64,000 nucleotides of DNA. Origin: Geobacter sp. UBA5735. Its GTDB lineage: Bacteria; Desulfobacterota; Desulfuromonadia; Geobacterales; Geobacteraceae. Below are positions 15,962-23,795 of the stretch, piece after piece; within the stretch, counting starts at the first letter, position 1; each line of letters begins with the position of its first letter. The notes beneath the pieces are model-generated. The model searched no databases. It had not been told where the DNA came from and worked only from the letters and a program-made list of their open reading frames with translations. Location of the stretch: positions 33,569 through 97,568 of the forward strand of contig DIFZ01000061.1 of assembly GCA_002419385.1 (NCBI GenBank). The letters are read 5' to 3'. Position numbers and translations under genes: made by a program.

Positions 15962-17209
15962 ATGAAAAAAACTACAACTTTTTTTGCATTATTCATGTTG
16001 TTGTTTACTATTGACAGCTATGTGCACGGCAAAACTATCATACTGAAAATAGGTACCGGCATCAAAGCGGGAATGACCCCTCCCGCAAACCAAATTGGAG
16101 GAATTGATTCCCAGATTAATGTACCTGTCGGGGCGACTCCTCGTCTGGTTGAAGAAGGACTGCCCGGACAAGTCGACATAACGTCGTCGGGAGTTGCCGT
16201 CGGCATAAATCCTATTATCGGAGCATCCTATACAGCTGGTTCAAACAATACAGGCGGAACAATTCGCCTGATTCTCGTGGCACAGGGGCAGAACAACATC
16301 ACTTTCGGTTTCGGTGAATTCGCATCGATTGTTTTCAATGTTTCCGACAGTTCGACCATAAAAGACTCTGATTTCACCTATGAGCCAATAGATATCTATG
16401 CATCCGACGGAATTACCGATTTAATGAGCAGCATCGGCATCGTTACAGCCAAAGAAAAGGACTTTAACAGCAACAGCAAGACCGACATTCTCTGGAGGAA
16501 TTCTTCCACGGGCCAGAACGCCATATGGCTTATGAATGACACCTCCATAAGAAGAGAGTTTCTTTTAGTATCTCATGCCGCCACCAGTTGGGTGATAGGG
16601 GGTATCGGCGATTTCAATGCAGACGGAAAACCGGATATCCTCTGGAGAAATTCTTCCAGCGGACAGAATCAAATATCACTAATGAACGGCACGAGCGTCA
16701 CAAGCGACGTGAGCATACAATCTCTTTCTGGAACCAGTTGGAGCATTGGAGGCATAGGCGACTTCAATACCGATGGAAAACCGGATATCCTCTGGAGAGA
16801 TTCTTCCACTGGCCAGAATCAGGTATGGCTCATGGATGGCACGAGCGTCAACAGCACCATCACCATCCGGTCACTTGCCAGCGCCAGTTGGAGAATTGGG
16901 GGGACGGGCGATTTCGATGCCGACGGGAAACCGGACATCCTCTGGAGAAATTCTTCCACTGGTCAGAATACGTTATGGCTCATGGATGGCACCATTTACA
17001 AGATCAGCGCATCCATTCCCTCTCGTTACAGCGCGAGTTGGTCCGTAGGCGGGATCGGTGACTTCGATGCCGATGGAAAACCGGACATCCTCTGGAGAAA
17101 TTCTTCCACGACTCAGAACGACATATGGTTCATGAACGGCACCATTATCAAGAGCGGTGCACTGATACAATCACTACCTTATGCCTATTGGAACATAGAG
17201 CTTCACTAA
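15962..17209 (+). CDS. Secreted FG-GAP/VCBS repeat protein with cohesin-like N-terminus
   Basis: 415 residues. Residues 1-23 are a Sec signal peptide. Residues about 24-165 resemble a cohesin or similar beta-sandwich domain (GKTIILKIGTGIKAGM... FGEFASIVFNVSDSS). Residues about 168-415 are five 50-residue FG-GAP/VCBS units, each with a D-x-D-x-D-G Ca2+-binding loop (DFNADGKPDILWR, DFDADGKPDILWR) and a second motif GQNxxWLMxGT. Five such blades could make part of a beta-propeller. It should be an extracellular Ca-dependent binding or adhesion protein. Base composition is lower in G+C than the neighbours and the first unit is degenerate, consistent with transfer and recent unit duplication. Confidence 0.8.
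   Translation: MKKTTTFFALFMLLFTIDSYVHGKTIILKIGTGIKAGMTPPANQIGGIDSQINVPVGATPRLVEEGLPGQVDITSSGVAVGINPIIGASYTAGSNNTGGTIRLILVAQGQNNITFGFGEFASIVFNVSDSSTIKDSDFTYEPIDIYASDGITDLMSSIGIVTAKEKDFNSNSKTDILWRNSSTGQNAIWLMNDTSIRREFLLVSHAATSWVIGGIGDFNADGKPDILWRNSSSGQNQISLMNGTSVTSDVSIQSLSGTSWSIGGIGDFNTDGKPDILWRDSSTGQNQVWLMDGTSVNSTITIRSLASASWRIGGTGDFDADGKPDILWRNSSTGQNTLWLMDGTIYKISASIPSRYSASWSVGGIGDFDADGKPDILWRNSSTTQNDIWFMNGTIIKSGALIQSLPYAYWNIELH
16478..17200 (+). repeat. Five 150-bp in-frame tandem repeats
   Basis: The codon that opens each KPDILW motif falls at 16478 (here KTDILW), 16628, 16778, 16928 and 17078, exactly 150 bp apart. DNA identity is highest over the segment coding for PDILWRNSS and falls in the loop between units. 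Confidence 0.9.
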
Positions 17210-17312
17210 TAAGCTGTAGCCATTCAGACCATTTACAGCGCCCTGCCTCAACTTGCCAAATCACAAACACTGATGGCCGGCAAGGTCTTGGCATCACGTT
17301 CATCTCCCGACC

Positions 17313-17963
17313 TCACCTGCGGACAAAGATCTCCCGGGCCATATTGGTGTCTATGGCGAACTCCGAAAAACCGACGATGAAGATATAGGAAGGGAATGTC
17401 TGGGTGAGGCGGATCCGGTTGCCGGGGAGCACGCCCATGGCCATGAGTTTCTGCATCTTCTTGTTGTCCTCGGTCTGGATGTAGGCGATCTCGCCCTCCT
17501 CGTTGGCTTTCAGTTCGGTCAGCGGCACCACTCCCAGGTTGCCGCTCATCCTCGCCTCCAGGCAGCATTGGCCCGGCGGGATCGGCTTGCCGTGAGGGCA
17601 GGTGGAGGGATGGTTGAGCAGGGTGCAGACCTTGGTATCCACCCCCTCGTTGAGCAGGTGCTCAAGCTGGCAGGCCTTTTCCCTGGCCGCTTCGCCGCGA
17701 ATATTGAAGACGTCCATCATGAGCCGTTCCGCGAGACGGAAGCGGCGCACGACCTTCAACCCTTCTTCCTTGCCCTCGGGCCGCAGGCTGACCTGGCCGT
17801 CCTTCATTTCAATGAGCGCCCAATCCGTCAATTCGTGGAATACGGGATCATCCGGCGTGAGCGGGATCTTTTCCATGTCCATGAAGAAATTCCCCTCCTC
17901 TTCCACCTCGATCCACAGCTTCTCCAGGATTTCCTCTGCTTTTTCAGACAGTTTACCGTTCAT
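17313..17963 (-). CDS. DtxR-type metal-dependent regulator with FeoA (SH3) domain
   Basis: 216 residues; GGGAGA precedes the ATG. Residues about 1-65 fit a winged helix, and about 70-135 the DtxR dimerisation and metal-binding domain: RRFRLAERLMMDVF, ACQLEHLLNEGV and the family signature HPSTCPHGKPIPPG. Residues about 140-216 are a FeoA/SH3 domain (PLTELKANEEGEIAYIQ, KLMAMGVLPGNRIRL). DtxR proteins repress iron or manganese genes when metal-loaded; FeoA domains also support FeoB. Because a free feoA gene is not visible, this protein may serve both as sensor and as FeoB partner. It follows the zinc-ribbon gene by one base and ends the feoB operon. Confidence 0.85.
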   Translation of the reverse strand: MNGKLSEKAEEILEKLWIEVEEEGNFFMDMEKIPLTPDDPVFHELTDWALIEMKDGQVSLRPEGKEEGLKVVRRFRLAERLMMDVFNIRGEAAREKACQLEHLLNEGVDTKVCTLLNHPSTCPHGKPIPPGQCCLEARMSGNLGVVPLTELKANEEGEIAYIQTEDNKKMQKLMAMGVLPGNRIRLTQTFPSYIFIVGFSEFAIDTNMAREIFVRR

Positions 17964-17964
17964 G

Positions 17965-18144
17965 TCATCTCCCGATTCTTTTCAAAAGTTTCTTTATTTT
18001 TTGCACCAGTGCGGGCTCCGGAGGGTTTTCGTAATTGCAGCGCGGACATTTGAGCTTGTTGCAGCCGGAACTCAGGGGACAGCTTACGCATCCCGAATTT
18101 GCATCCTCTTCGTCGAACTCATAACCGCAGAAACCGCATTTCAT
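17965..18144 (-). CDS. Small zinc-ribbon protein of the feo operon
   Basis: 59 residues from the ATG at 18144, whose ATGA overlaps the TGA stop of feoB. Four CxxC-type cysteine pairs or singles (MKCGFCGYEF, GCVSCPL, GCNKLKCPRCNYE) form one or two zinc ribbons, or could ligate iron. The C-terminal third is a basic helix (VQKIKKLLKRIG). Its place between feoB and the DtxR-FeoA gene matches small Cys-rich Feo accessory proteins (FeoC-like or FeoB-associated). A regulatory or Fe-handling role is inferred from position only. The upstream in-frame ATG at 18192 lies inside feoB and is unlikely. Confidence 0.75.
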   Translation of the reverse strand: MKCGFCGYEFDEEDANSGCVSCPLSSGCNKLKCPRCNYENPPEPALVQKIKKLLKRIGR

Positions 18145-20135
18145 CACAGGATACCGGTAAGGAGCAGGAACTTGTTCAGGAAGTAACCGCAACTGAACGC
18201 CATCGCACTGACGAACACAGCGATGGCAACAGCGACCTTCGTGCCCCGCTCCTTCTGCATGATAAGGAACTGGGCAATACAGGGGACGAAGAGGGTCAGG
18301 GTCACGGCAGCCACGGTCAACTGGCGGGCATCGAGCAGTCCGGTGGTCTGCAGGTCATAGAGGCCGGCAGCTCCGTAGTCACGCCTGAAGAAGCCGAAGA
18401 TGAAGGCAATGGCCGTTTCCTGCGGCAGGCCGATGGCGGCCATGGCCGGTTTCATCCACAACACGAGAGTCTGGAAAAAATTGGTTACCTTGCCGAGCCA
18501 GAGAAGGACCGAAGCCAGGATGAAGAGGGGGAGAATCTCCACCAGGTACCACTGCACCCGGGAATAGGTCTTGGTCAGGACATTGGAAAACTGGGGAAGG
18601 CGCATGGGCGGAAGCTCCATGTAGAACATGGGAGACTCGCCCGGCACCACGCGGGAGGCCAGCAGGCCTACCAGCAGAAAGATGAGGACCATGCAGACAC
18701 TCCAGACGGCCAGGGCGCCAGGGAACCTGGAAAGAAGGGCGAGAATGACCCCCAGTTGGGCCGAGCAGGGAATCGCCAGGGCAAGGAGCAGCGTTGCTAT
18801 GATCCGCTCACGAACCGTTTCCAGGGTCCGGGTCACCATGGTGGCCATGGTGTCGCAGCCGAAGCCGAGCACCATGGGAATGACCGCCCGGCCGGTGAGT
18901 CCGATCTTCTTGAACACGCGGTCCACGAGGAGTGCCAGGCGAGGGAAGTAGCCGCTGTCCTCCAGGATGGAGAAAAAGAGGAAAAAAGTCGTGACGATGG
19001 GCAGGATGATGCCGATGGCATAGCGCAGGCCGAGGGTGACGATCCCATACTCTCCCACGAACAGTTCGCGAAGGATATCCCACGGAATGATCCAGTTGAA
19101 AAGGGAAACCATCCAGGGACTGATGTATCCCTCGAAAACGGTTCCTTCCAGAAAATCAACCAGTGTCCCGGCGCCGAATTCGCCGACAAACTTGTACAGA
19201 CCGAAATAGAGCGCAGCCAGCAACAGCGGCACGCCGGTCAGCGGACGTACGGCCCAGGAGGAGAGCCGCTCCCCGATGACCGGTTTCCGTTTTGAGAAGG
19301 TGTGAAAAACCCCTTCCATAAGCCCCTTCACCACAGCCTTGCGCTCCAGGGAAAGCTCAAGGTGGAATGAACTGCGCCGGGCAAATATCTTCTCGCGAAC
19401 CTTTTCCTCGATGGCGGCAAATGCCGCGCCTTCCGTCTCGCGTACTATCCCGGCAACCTCCTCGTCCCGCTGGAGGAGCAGGAGCGCAAGTGACTTTTTG
19501 GCTATCGCATACCGGCCGGCAAGCAGCGCCATGATTTCCATGAGATCCGCTTCCAGCCGCTTGCCGTAACAGAACACGGCGCGTTTCGAGCGCACGTAAC
19601 CGGCAATTGTCTCCTTCAGGGCAGGCAGCCCGATTTTCTTTGCGGCGGCCGCCCCGATCACCGGGATGCAGAGTTTTTCCTGAAGCAGCGGAATATCGAT
19701 GGAAAGGCCCATCCGCTCTGCCTCGTCCATGATATTCACCACCAGGATTACCGGCAGGCCCGCTTCGATCAGTTGCAGGGTCATTGACAGCATCCGCTCC
19801 AGGTTGCGGGCATCCAGCACATGGATGACCACATCGGGCGATTCGTGGAGGAGGATCTCGCGGGCGACCCGCTCCTCCTCGGTAATGGGCAGAATGGAGT
19901 ACATGCCGGGAGTGTCGATGACCTCGCACGGAACACCGTTTATGGAAACGCTTCCCCGGGCAACTTCCACGGAAGTGCCGGGATAATTGGAAACCGTGAC
20001 GTAGGCGCCGGTCAACGCATTGAACAGGACGCTCTTGCCCACATTCGGGTTGCCGACCAGGGCCACTTTCCTGGCACAGGTTCCGCAGCCGTCGGCTGAA
20101 GTTTTACAGGGTGGAGTGCGTTTGAATTTCAGCAT
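18144..20135 (-). CDS. feoB: Ferrous iron transport protein B
   Basis: 663 residues. A Cys-rich leader (CKTSADGCGTC) precedes the G-protein domain: G1 GNPNVGKS (residues 29-36), switch region NYPGTSVE, G3 DTPG, G4 NIMD. Then come the GDI-like spacer and two Gate domains with about eight helices, including GFGCDTMATMVTR and IPCSAQLGVILALL near the permeation path. It moves Fe2+ into the cytoplasm, gated by GTP. The start has GGGAG upstream. It is shorter than E. coli FeoB (773) but normal for this type. The zinc-ribbon and DtxR-FeoA genes follow with overlap, and a weak Fur-like dyad (20156-20170) precedes it. Confidence 0.97.
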   Translation of the reverse strand: MLKFKRTPPCKTSADGCGTCARKVALVGNPNVGKSVLFNALTGAYVTVSNYPGTSVEVARGSVSINGVPCEVIDTPGMYSILPITEEERVAREILLHESPDVVIHVLDARNLERMLSMTLQLIEAGLPVILVVNIMDEAERMGLSIDIPLLQEKLCIPVIGAAAAKKIGLPALKETIAGYVRSKRAVFCYGKRLEADLMEIMALLAGRYAIAKKSLALLLLQRDEEVAGIVRETEGAAFAAIEEKVREKIFARRSSFHLELSLERKAVVKGLMEGVFHTFSKRKPVIGERLSSWAVRPLTGVPLLLAALYFGLYKFVGEFGAGTLVDFLEGTVFEGYISPWMVSLFNWIIPWDILRELFVGEYGIVTLGLRYAIGIILPIVTTFFLFFSILEDSGYFPRLALLVDRVFKKIGLTGRAVIPMVLGFGCDTMATMVTRTLETVRERIIATLLLALAIPCSAQLGVILALLSRFPGALAVWSVCMVLIFLLVGLLASRVVPGESPMFYMELPPMRLPQFSNVLTKTYSRVQWYLVEILPLFILASVLLWLGKVTNFFQTLVLWMKPAMAAIGLPQETAIAFIFGFFRRDYGAAGLYDLQTTGLLDARQLTVAAVTLTLFVPCIAQFLIMQKERGTKVAVAIAVFVSAMAFSCGYFLNKFLLLTGIL

Positions 20136-20155
20136 GATGCTCCCACATTCTCATT

Positions 20156-20170
20156 GTAAATGATATTCAC
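20156..20170. promoter_or_regulatory. Possible Fur-type dyad upstream of feoB
   Basis: GTAAATG-A-TATTCAC is an imperfect 7-1-7 dyad (five of seven pairs), 21-35 bases upstream of the feoB start. It resembles the Fur/DtxR operator class but is weak. Confidence 0.35.
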
Positions 20171-20209
20171 TTTCATCTTTTCGCCAAAAAAAGCCTGCGA
20201 AGCTTGTTC

Positions 20210-20386
20210 GTGCCCATCCGGAAATTCCGGATCGACACGAATTCAGTTTCCAGATCGGAAACGAGGATTTTTTTGTTCTGACTAGGAAACCAAGGGCTTG
20301 CGCGGAGACATACTCAGGTATGTCGCACAAGCAAGACCGCTGGTTGACAACGTCAGGGCGGAAAAAGACCGTTTCCGGATGGAAAC
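20210..20386 (-). repeat. Dispersed hairpin repeat, copy B
   Basis: 177 bp. Dyads from left to right: outer hairpin 20210-20238 (TCCGG cores); GTTTCC-AGATC-GGAAAC at 20246-20262 followed by a T7 run; a central hairpin 20296-20332 with perfect GACATAC-TCAG-GTATGTC; and GTTTCC-GGAT-GGAAAC at 20371-20386, which on the minus strand is followed by TTTTT. It ends three bases from the fur stop codon and would terminate fur transcription before feoB. Confidence 0.88.
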
Positions 20387-20389
20387 TTG

Positions 20390-20821
20390 CTATTTCCTGC
20401 ATTTCGGACAGATGCCGTACAGTTCAAGCTTGTGTTTCTCCACCACAAACCCGAACTGTCCGGCAATTTCGGACTGAAGACGCTCAATCGTTTCGTTCTC
20501 GAACTCGGTTACCGCACCGCAGCGGGTACAGATCAGGTGATCGTGGTGCTCCCCCTCTGCAACGTGCTCGTAGCGCGTCTGCCCGTCGCCGAAATGGATC
20601 TCGCGCGCAATGCCGGCTTCGGCAAAAAGCTTCAGCGTCCGGTAAACGGTGGCGTAGCCGATGTTGGGATTCTTTTCCCTGACCTTGAGATAGAGATCTT
20701 CAGTGCTCATGTGATTGTCTGACGACAGGAAGCTCTCGAGAACCGTACCCCGCTGGCGGGTGGATTTGAGCCCTTTCCGGGCAATGAATTCCTGAAAGAG
20801 TATTTTTTTTGAGCGTTTCAC
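20390..20821 (-). CDS. fur: Ferric uptake regulator family protein
   Basis: 143 residues from a GTG start (20821) with GAGG upstream. The winged helix (LKSTRQRGTVLESFLSS, HMSTEDLYLKV, PNIGYATVYRTLKLFAEAG) is followed by the regulatory metal site (GDGQTRYEHVAEGEHHDHLICTRCG) and a C-terminal CPKC. CxxC pairs at CTRC and CPKC form the structural zinc site; the histidine cluster EGEHHDH is the Fe2+ sensing site. The TVYRTL recognition helix supports Fur over Zur or PerR, although these are hard to separate. It is preceded by a near-consensus Fur box overlapping its promoter, so it should control itself. Confidence 0.9.
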   Translation of the reverse strand: MKRSKKILFQEFIARKGLKSTRQRGTVLESFLSSDNHMSTEDLYLKVREKNPNIGYATVYRTLKLFAEAGIAREIHFGDGQTRYEHVAEGEHHDHLICTRCGAVTEFENETIERLQSEIAGQFGFVVEKHKLELYGICPKCRK

Positions 20822-20833
20822 ATTCTGCCTCAG

Positions 20834-20852
20834 TTGAAAATGATTATCAATT
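20834..20852. promoter_or_regulatory. Fur box of fur
   Basis: TTGAAAATGATTATCAATT (minus strand AATTGATAATCATTTTCAA) fits the 19-bp Fur consensus closely. It overlaps the -10 element of the fur promoter and lies 13-31 bases before the GTG. Confidence 0.75.
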
Positions 20853-20877
20853 TAACCTGACACGACAAGAATGTCAA
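20849..20877 (-). promoter_or_regulatory. Promoter of fur
   Basis: Minus strand TTGACA (20877-20872), 17-base spacer, TAAATT (20854-20849). The Fur box covers the -10 end and the likely start site, giving simple autorepression. Confidence 0.65.
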
Positions 20878-20935
20878 TCAAAAACCCGGGCCCTGCCAAA
20901 ATCGTAAAAAAAGCTTGGTCAAGAGTACGCCGCCG

Positions 20936-23437
20936 TCAGCTGTCCAGAATCTCCCGAACGCTCCTGAGAAACTTCAGGGGCTTGAACGGTTTCATGAGGA
21001 AGTAGTGACCGTCTTCCGGAACGCCCTTCCGGAGCGCGATATCCTTGGCATAGCCGCTCATGAAAAGCGCCTTCACCCCGGGCCGGAGCTTTCGTATCTC
21101 TTCAAATGCCTTCATGCCGTCCTTCTTGGGCATGACGACGTCGAAAACCAGCAGATCGACGCGTTCCGGGTTCTCGGCAAACCTGCGCACGGCATCTTCC
21201 CCGTCAACAGCTGCAATCACGGCATAACCCGCGGATTTTAATGCGAGCTCATTCAGCTCTCGCACTACGGCATCATCTTCGGCCAGCAATATTGTCTCGT
21301 TTCCTTGAACACTCGGCCGGTCCTCGAGCTCCTCCTGGCTGCTGACGACGGTCTGAGTGGCAACCAGCGGCAGATAGATGAGGAAAGTCGTGCCGGCTCC
21401 CCGCTCACTGTCCACGATTATGAACCCGTTATGCTGCTTGACGATTCCGTAGACAATGGCAAGCCCCAGTCCGGTTCCCTTGCCCGTTTCCTTGGTAGTG
21501 AAAAAAGGCTCGAATATCTTCTTCCTGGTCTCCTCGTCCATGCCGCAACCGCTGTCCGAGATCGATATGCATGCGTAATCTCCGGGAGTCGCGAACTTGT
21601 GCGTCTCGATGAATTTTTCACCAATGTAGGCCGGAGAGACGCACACCTTGAGCCGTCCGCCCTCTGGCATCGCGTCAACCGCATTGGTCACCAGGTTTAT
21701 CAGCACCTGCCCGATCTGTCCCTTGTCGGCATTGACCACGAGGAGCGTGTCTCCGATGTCTGTCGTGAACTCAATGTCCTCCCGGATGAGCCTGGCAAGC
21801 ATCTTCCTGATGTCGCTGACGATTTCCCCCACATCCACCGGCCTGCTGTTCAGCACCTGCTTCCTGCTGAAGGCAAGCAGGCCTCTGGTCAGTTCAGCGG
21901 CCCGCATGGTGGAAGACAGTATCTGTTCCAGCGGAGCATAGAGCGGGGTGTCCCGGGGCGTTTTTGACATCAGGATATCGGCATACCCGCAGATGACCGT
22001 CAGGATGTTGTTGAAGTCGTGCGCAACCCCTCCTGCCAGCTGGCCGATGGCCTCCATCTTCTGTGACTGGAAAAGCTGTATTTCCAGGGCCTGCCGTTCT
22101 TCCTCAGCCTTCGTCCTCTCAGTCGTGTCCCTGATGGAAGCGATATGGACGGGGCGACCGTTCCAGCAGAAATGGCTGGCAGTGATCCCGACCGAAAAGA
22201 CCGTACCGTCTTTTTTCTGATGGAAGCGAACCGGTATGCTGGCAAGCCTGTCGGCGGTTGCCAGACGGGTCTTGTCGGGTTCGGCTGACAGCTGCGTGTT
22301 TTTCATGGACAGCAGCTCTTCCTTCGAATAGCCATAGAGCTTTGTGGCCGCTTCATTGACCTCGATGATAGCGCCGTTTTCCGAATCGATGAGAAATACC
22401 GCATCGGACTCCAGCTCGAAAAGTTTGCGGTATTTGCTCTCGCTCTCCCTGATTTTGTCCTCGTAATTCCTGCGCTCGGTTATGTCCACATGGGTGCCCA
22501 CCATGCGGGTGGCCCTGCCGGCCACGTCCCGGCTCACTGCTGTGCCCCTGCCCAGGACCCAGCTCCACTGGCCGTTCTTGTTCAGCATGCGGAATTCAAC
22601 TTCAAAAGATTCAGTCCTGTTCTCGATGCAGTCGCTGTTTTTTTTGAAGGCGCCTTCCCGGTCATCGGGATGCACGAGATCCAGCCATGCCGTGCTGTTC
22701 ATGGGAAACTCGTCAGGTACATAGCCCAGCATGCGGTAATATCCAGGGCTGAAATAGCCCTCATTCGTCGTGATGTTCCAGTCCCACAAGCCGTCATTGG
22801 TCGCACCCATCGCATAGGCAAAACGCTGCTCGCTTTCAAGGAGGGCTTTTTCAGCGCGCATGCGCCGGTGCCGGGACACCATCAGCATGCCCAGGAGGGC
22901 CGTGGCCACGGGGTAGATCATGATCACCGCCAGCCCGATCTGGTTGAGTGTTTTCACGATGACCGGTCCCGGCAGGAGCAGCATGAGAACCAGCATGACG
23001 AGATGGACGACGATGCCGAAAAGATAGAGTTCGGACAGGGATATGTCGGACAGGGCGTTTTTCCTCTTGGTATGCCAGAGAACACCGATGCATCCCGATG
23101 CGATTATGACGCTTACCCCCATCAGCACGCCGCCCCCGCCCAGGTAAATCCTGTAGGCACTGGTCAGCGCCATGGCCACGACAGTGGGCGCCAGGCCGAA
23201 GAAAAGCCCCGAAACAGCCAGCAGAATCGAACGGGTGTCGAAAACGACTCCCGGATACCACGGCACGGTGCTGATCATGACGGCGACACCGATTACACCC
23301 ACCAGGAAACCTGTTGCGAGACGGTTGAGTGATTCCCACTCCGTTTTCCGGTTCAGGACCAGCACGTCGTACACCAGGCAGATGGAAAGCAGTAAGGCCG
23401 CATTGTTGACCAGACCGGCAAGAATATGCAGATCCAT
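20936..23437 (-). CDS. Hybrid sensor histidine kinase (5TM-LYT, PAS-PAS, HisKA, HATPase, REC)
   Basis: 833 residues. Residues about 1-190 hold six hydrophobic helices resembling the 5TMR-LYT sensor (LVYDVLVLNRKTEW, SGLFFGLAPTVVAMALTSAYRIYLGG). Two PAS domains with PAC motifs follow (about 200-330, WDWNITTNEGYFSPGYYRML; about 345-455, FLIDSENGAIIEVNEAATKLYGY). The HisKA H-box is GGVAHDFNNILTVI (His near residue 480), then an HATPase domain with NLVTNAVDAMPEGG and KETGKGTGLGLAIVYGIV. The C-terminal receiver has phospho-acceptor Asp766 in VFDVVMPKKDG. LYT-type sensors can respond to peptidoglycan-derived or related ligands. No cognate regulator is adjacent, so output probably passes through a distant phosphotransfer partner. 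Confidence 0.92.
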   Translation of the reverse strand: MDLHILAGLVNNAALLLSICLVYDVLVLNRKTEWESLNRLATGFLVGVIGVAVMISTVPWYPGVVFDTRSILLAVSGLFFGLAPTVVAMALTSAYRIYLGGGGVLMGVSVIIASGCIGVLWHTKRKNALSDISLSELYLFGIVVHLVMLVLMLLLPGPVIVKTLNQIGLAVIMIYPVATALLGMLMVSRHRRMRAEKALLESEQRFAYAMGATNDGLWDWNITTNEGYFSPGYYRMLGYVPDEFPMNSTAWLDLVHPDDREGAFKKNSDCIENRTESFEVEFRMLNKNGQWSWVLGRGTAVSRDVAGRATRMVGTHVDITERRNYEDKIRESESKYRKLFELESDAVFLIDSENGAIIEVNEAATKLYGYSKEELLSMKNTQLSAEPDKTRLATADRLASIPVRFHQKKDGTVFSVGITASHFCWNGRPVHIASIRDTTERTKAEEERQALEIQLFQSQKMEAIGQLAGGVAHDFNNILTVICGYADILMSKTPRDTPLYAPLEQILSSTMRAAELTRGLLAFSRKQVLNSRPVDVGEIVSDIRKMLARLIREDIEFTTDIGDTLLVVNADKGQIGQVLINLVTNAVDAMPEGGRLKVCVSPAYIGEKFIETHKFATPGDYACISISDSGCGMDEETRKKIFEPFFTTKETGKGTGLGLAIVYGIVKQHNGFIIVDSERGAGTTFLIYLPLVATQTVVSSQEELEDRPSVQGNETILLAEDDAVVRELNELALKSAGYAVIAAVDGEDAVRRFAENPERVDLLVFDVVMPKKDGMKAFEEIRKLRPGVKALFMSGYAKDIALRKGVPEDGHYFLMKPFKPLKFLRSVREILDS

Positions 23438-23795
23438 GTGTATCTCTCCATGACGGATTCAAAGGTGTAGTCTTGCGCTCTACTATAATGAATTAGCGAC
23501 GAGGGGGGAAGTCTCTTTTACGCTGAACATGCCGCAGGCACGGTGCGCATAGTATTGGTTCGCATCATGACATCGTACCTTTTCCCGGATCGCGGGGCAC
23601 GGGACAATCTGCTCCAGGTGACCTGCCCCTCGCTCCGGGGCAGCCGTGCGCTGCATTTTCCTCTGCCCCGGAACACGTGATTGACTCACTTCATCTCTTG
23701 GAGTAAGCTATTTTCTATACCATCTATACCAATTTTTCACCTTCAGCGGGCTGTTAGTTCTCTACCGGACGGGTGAACGTCATGGCGGGATATAA
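23438..23795. other. Divergent intergenic region with overlapping hairpins
   Basis: 358 bases between the minus-strand kinase and the plus-strand GH13 gene. CTGCCCC (23623-23629), CCGGGGCAG (23635-23643) and CTGCCCCGG (23663-23671) can form two mutually exclusive hairpins. TTGACT with TAAGCT at 17 bases (about 23682-23710) is a weak promoter candidate for the GH13 gene. Confidence 0.4.
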
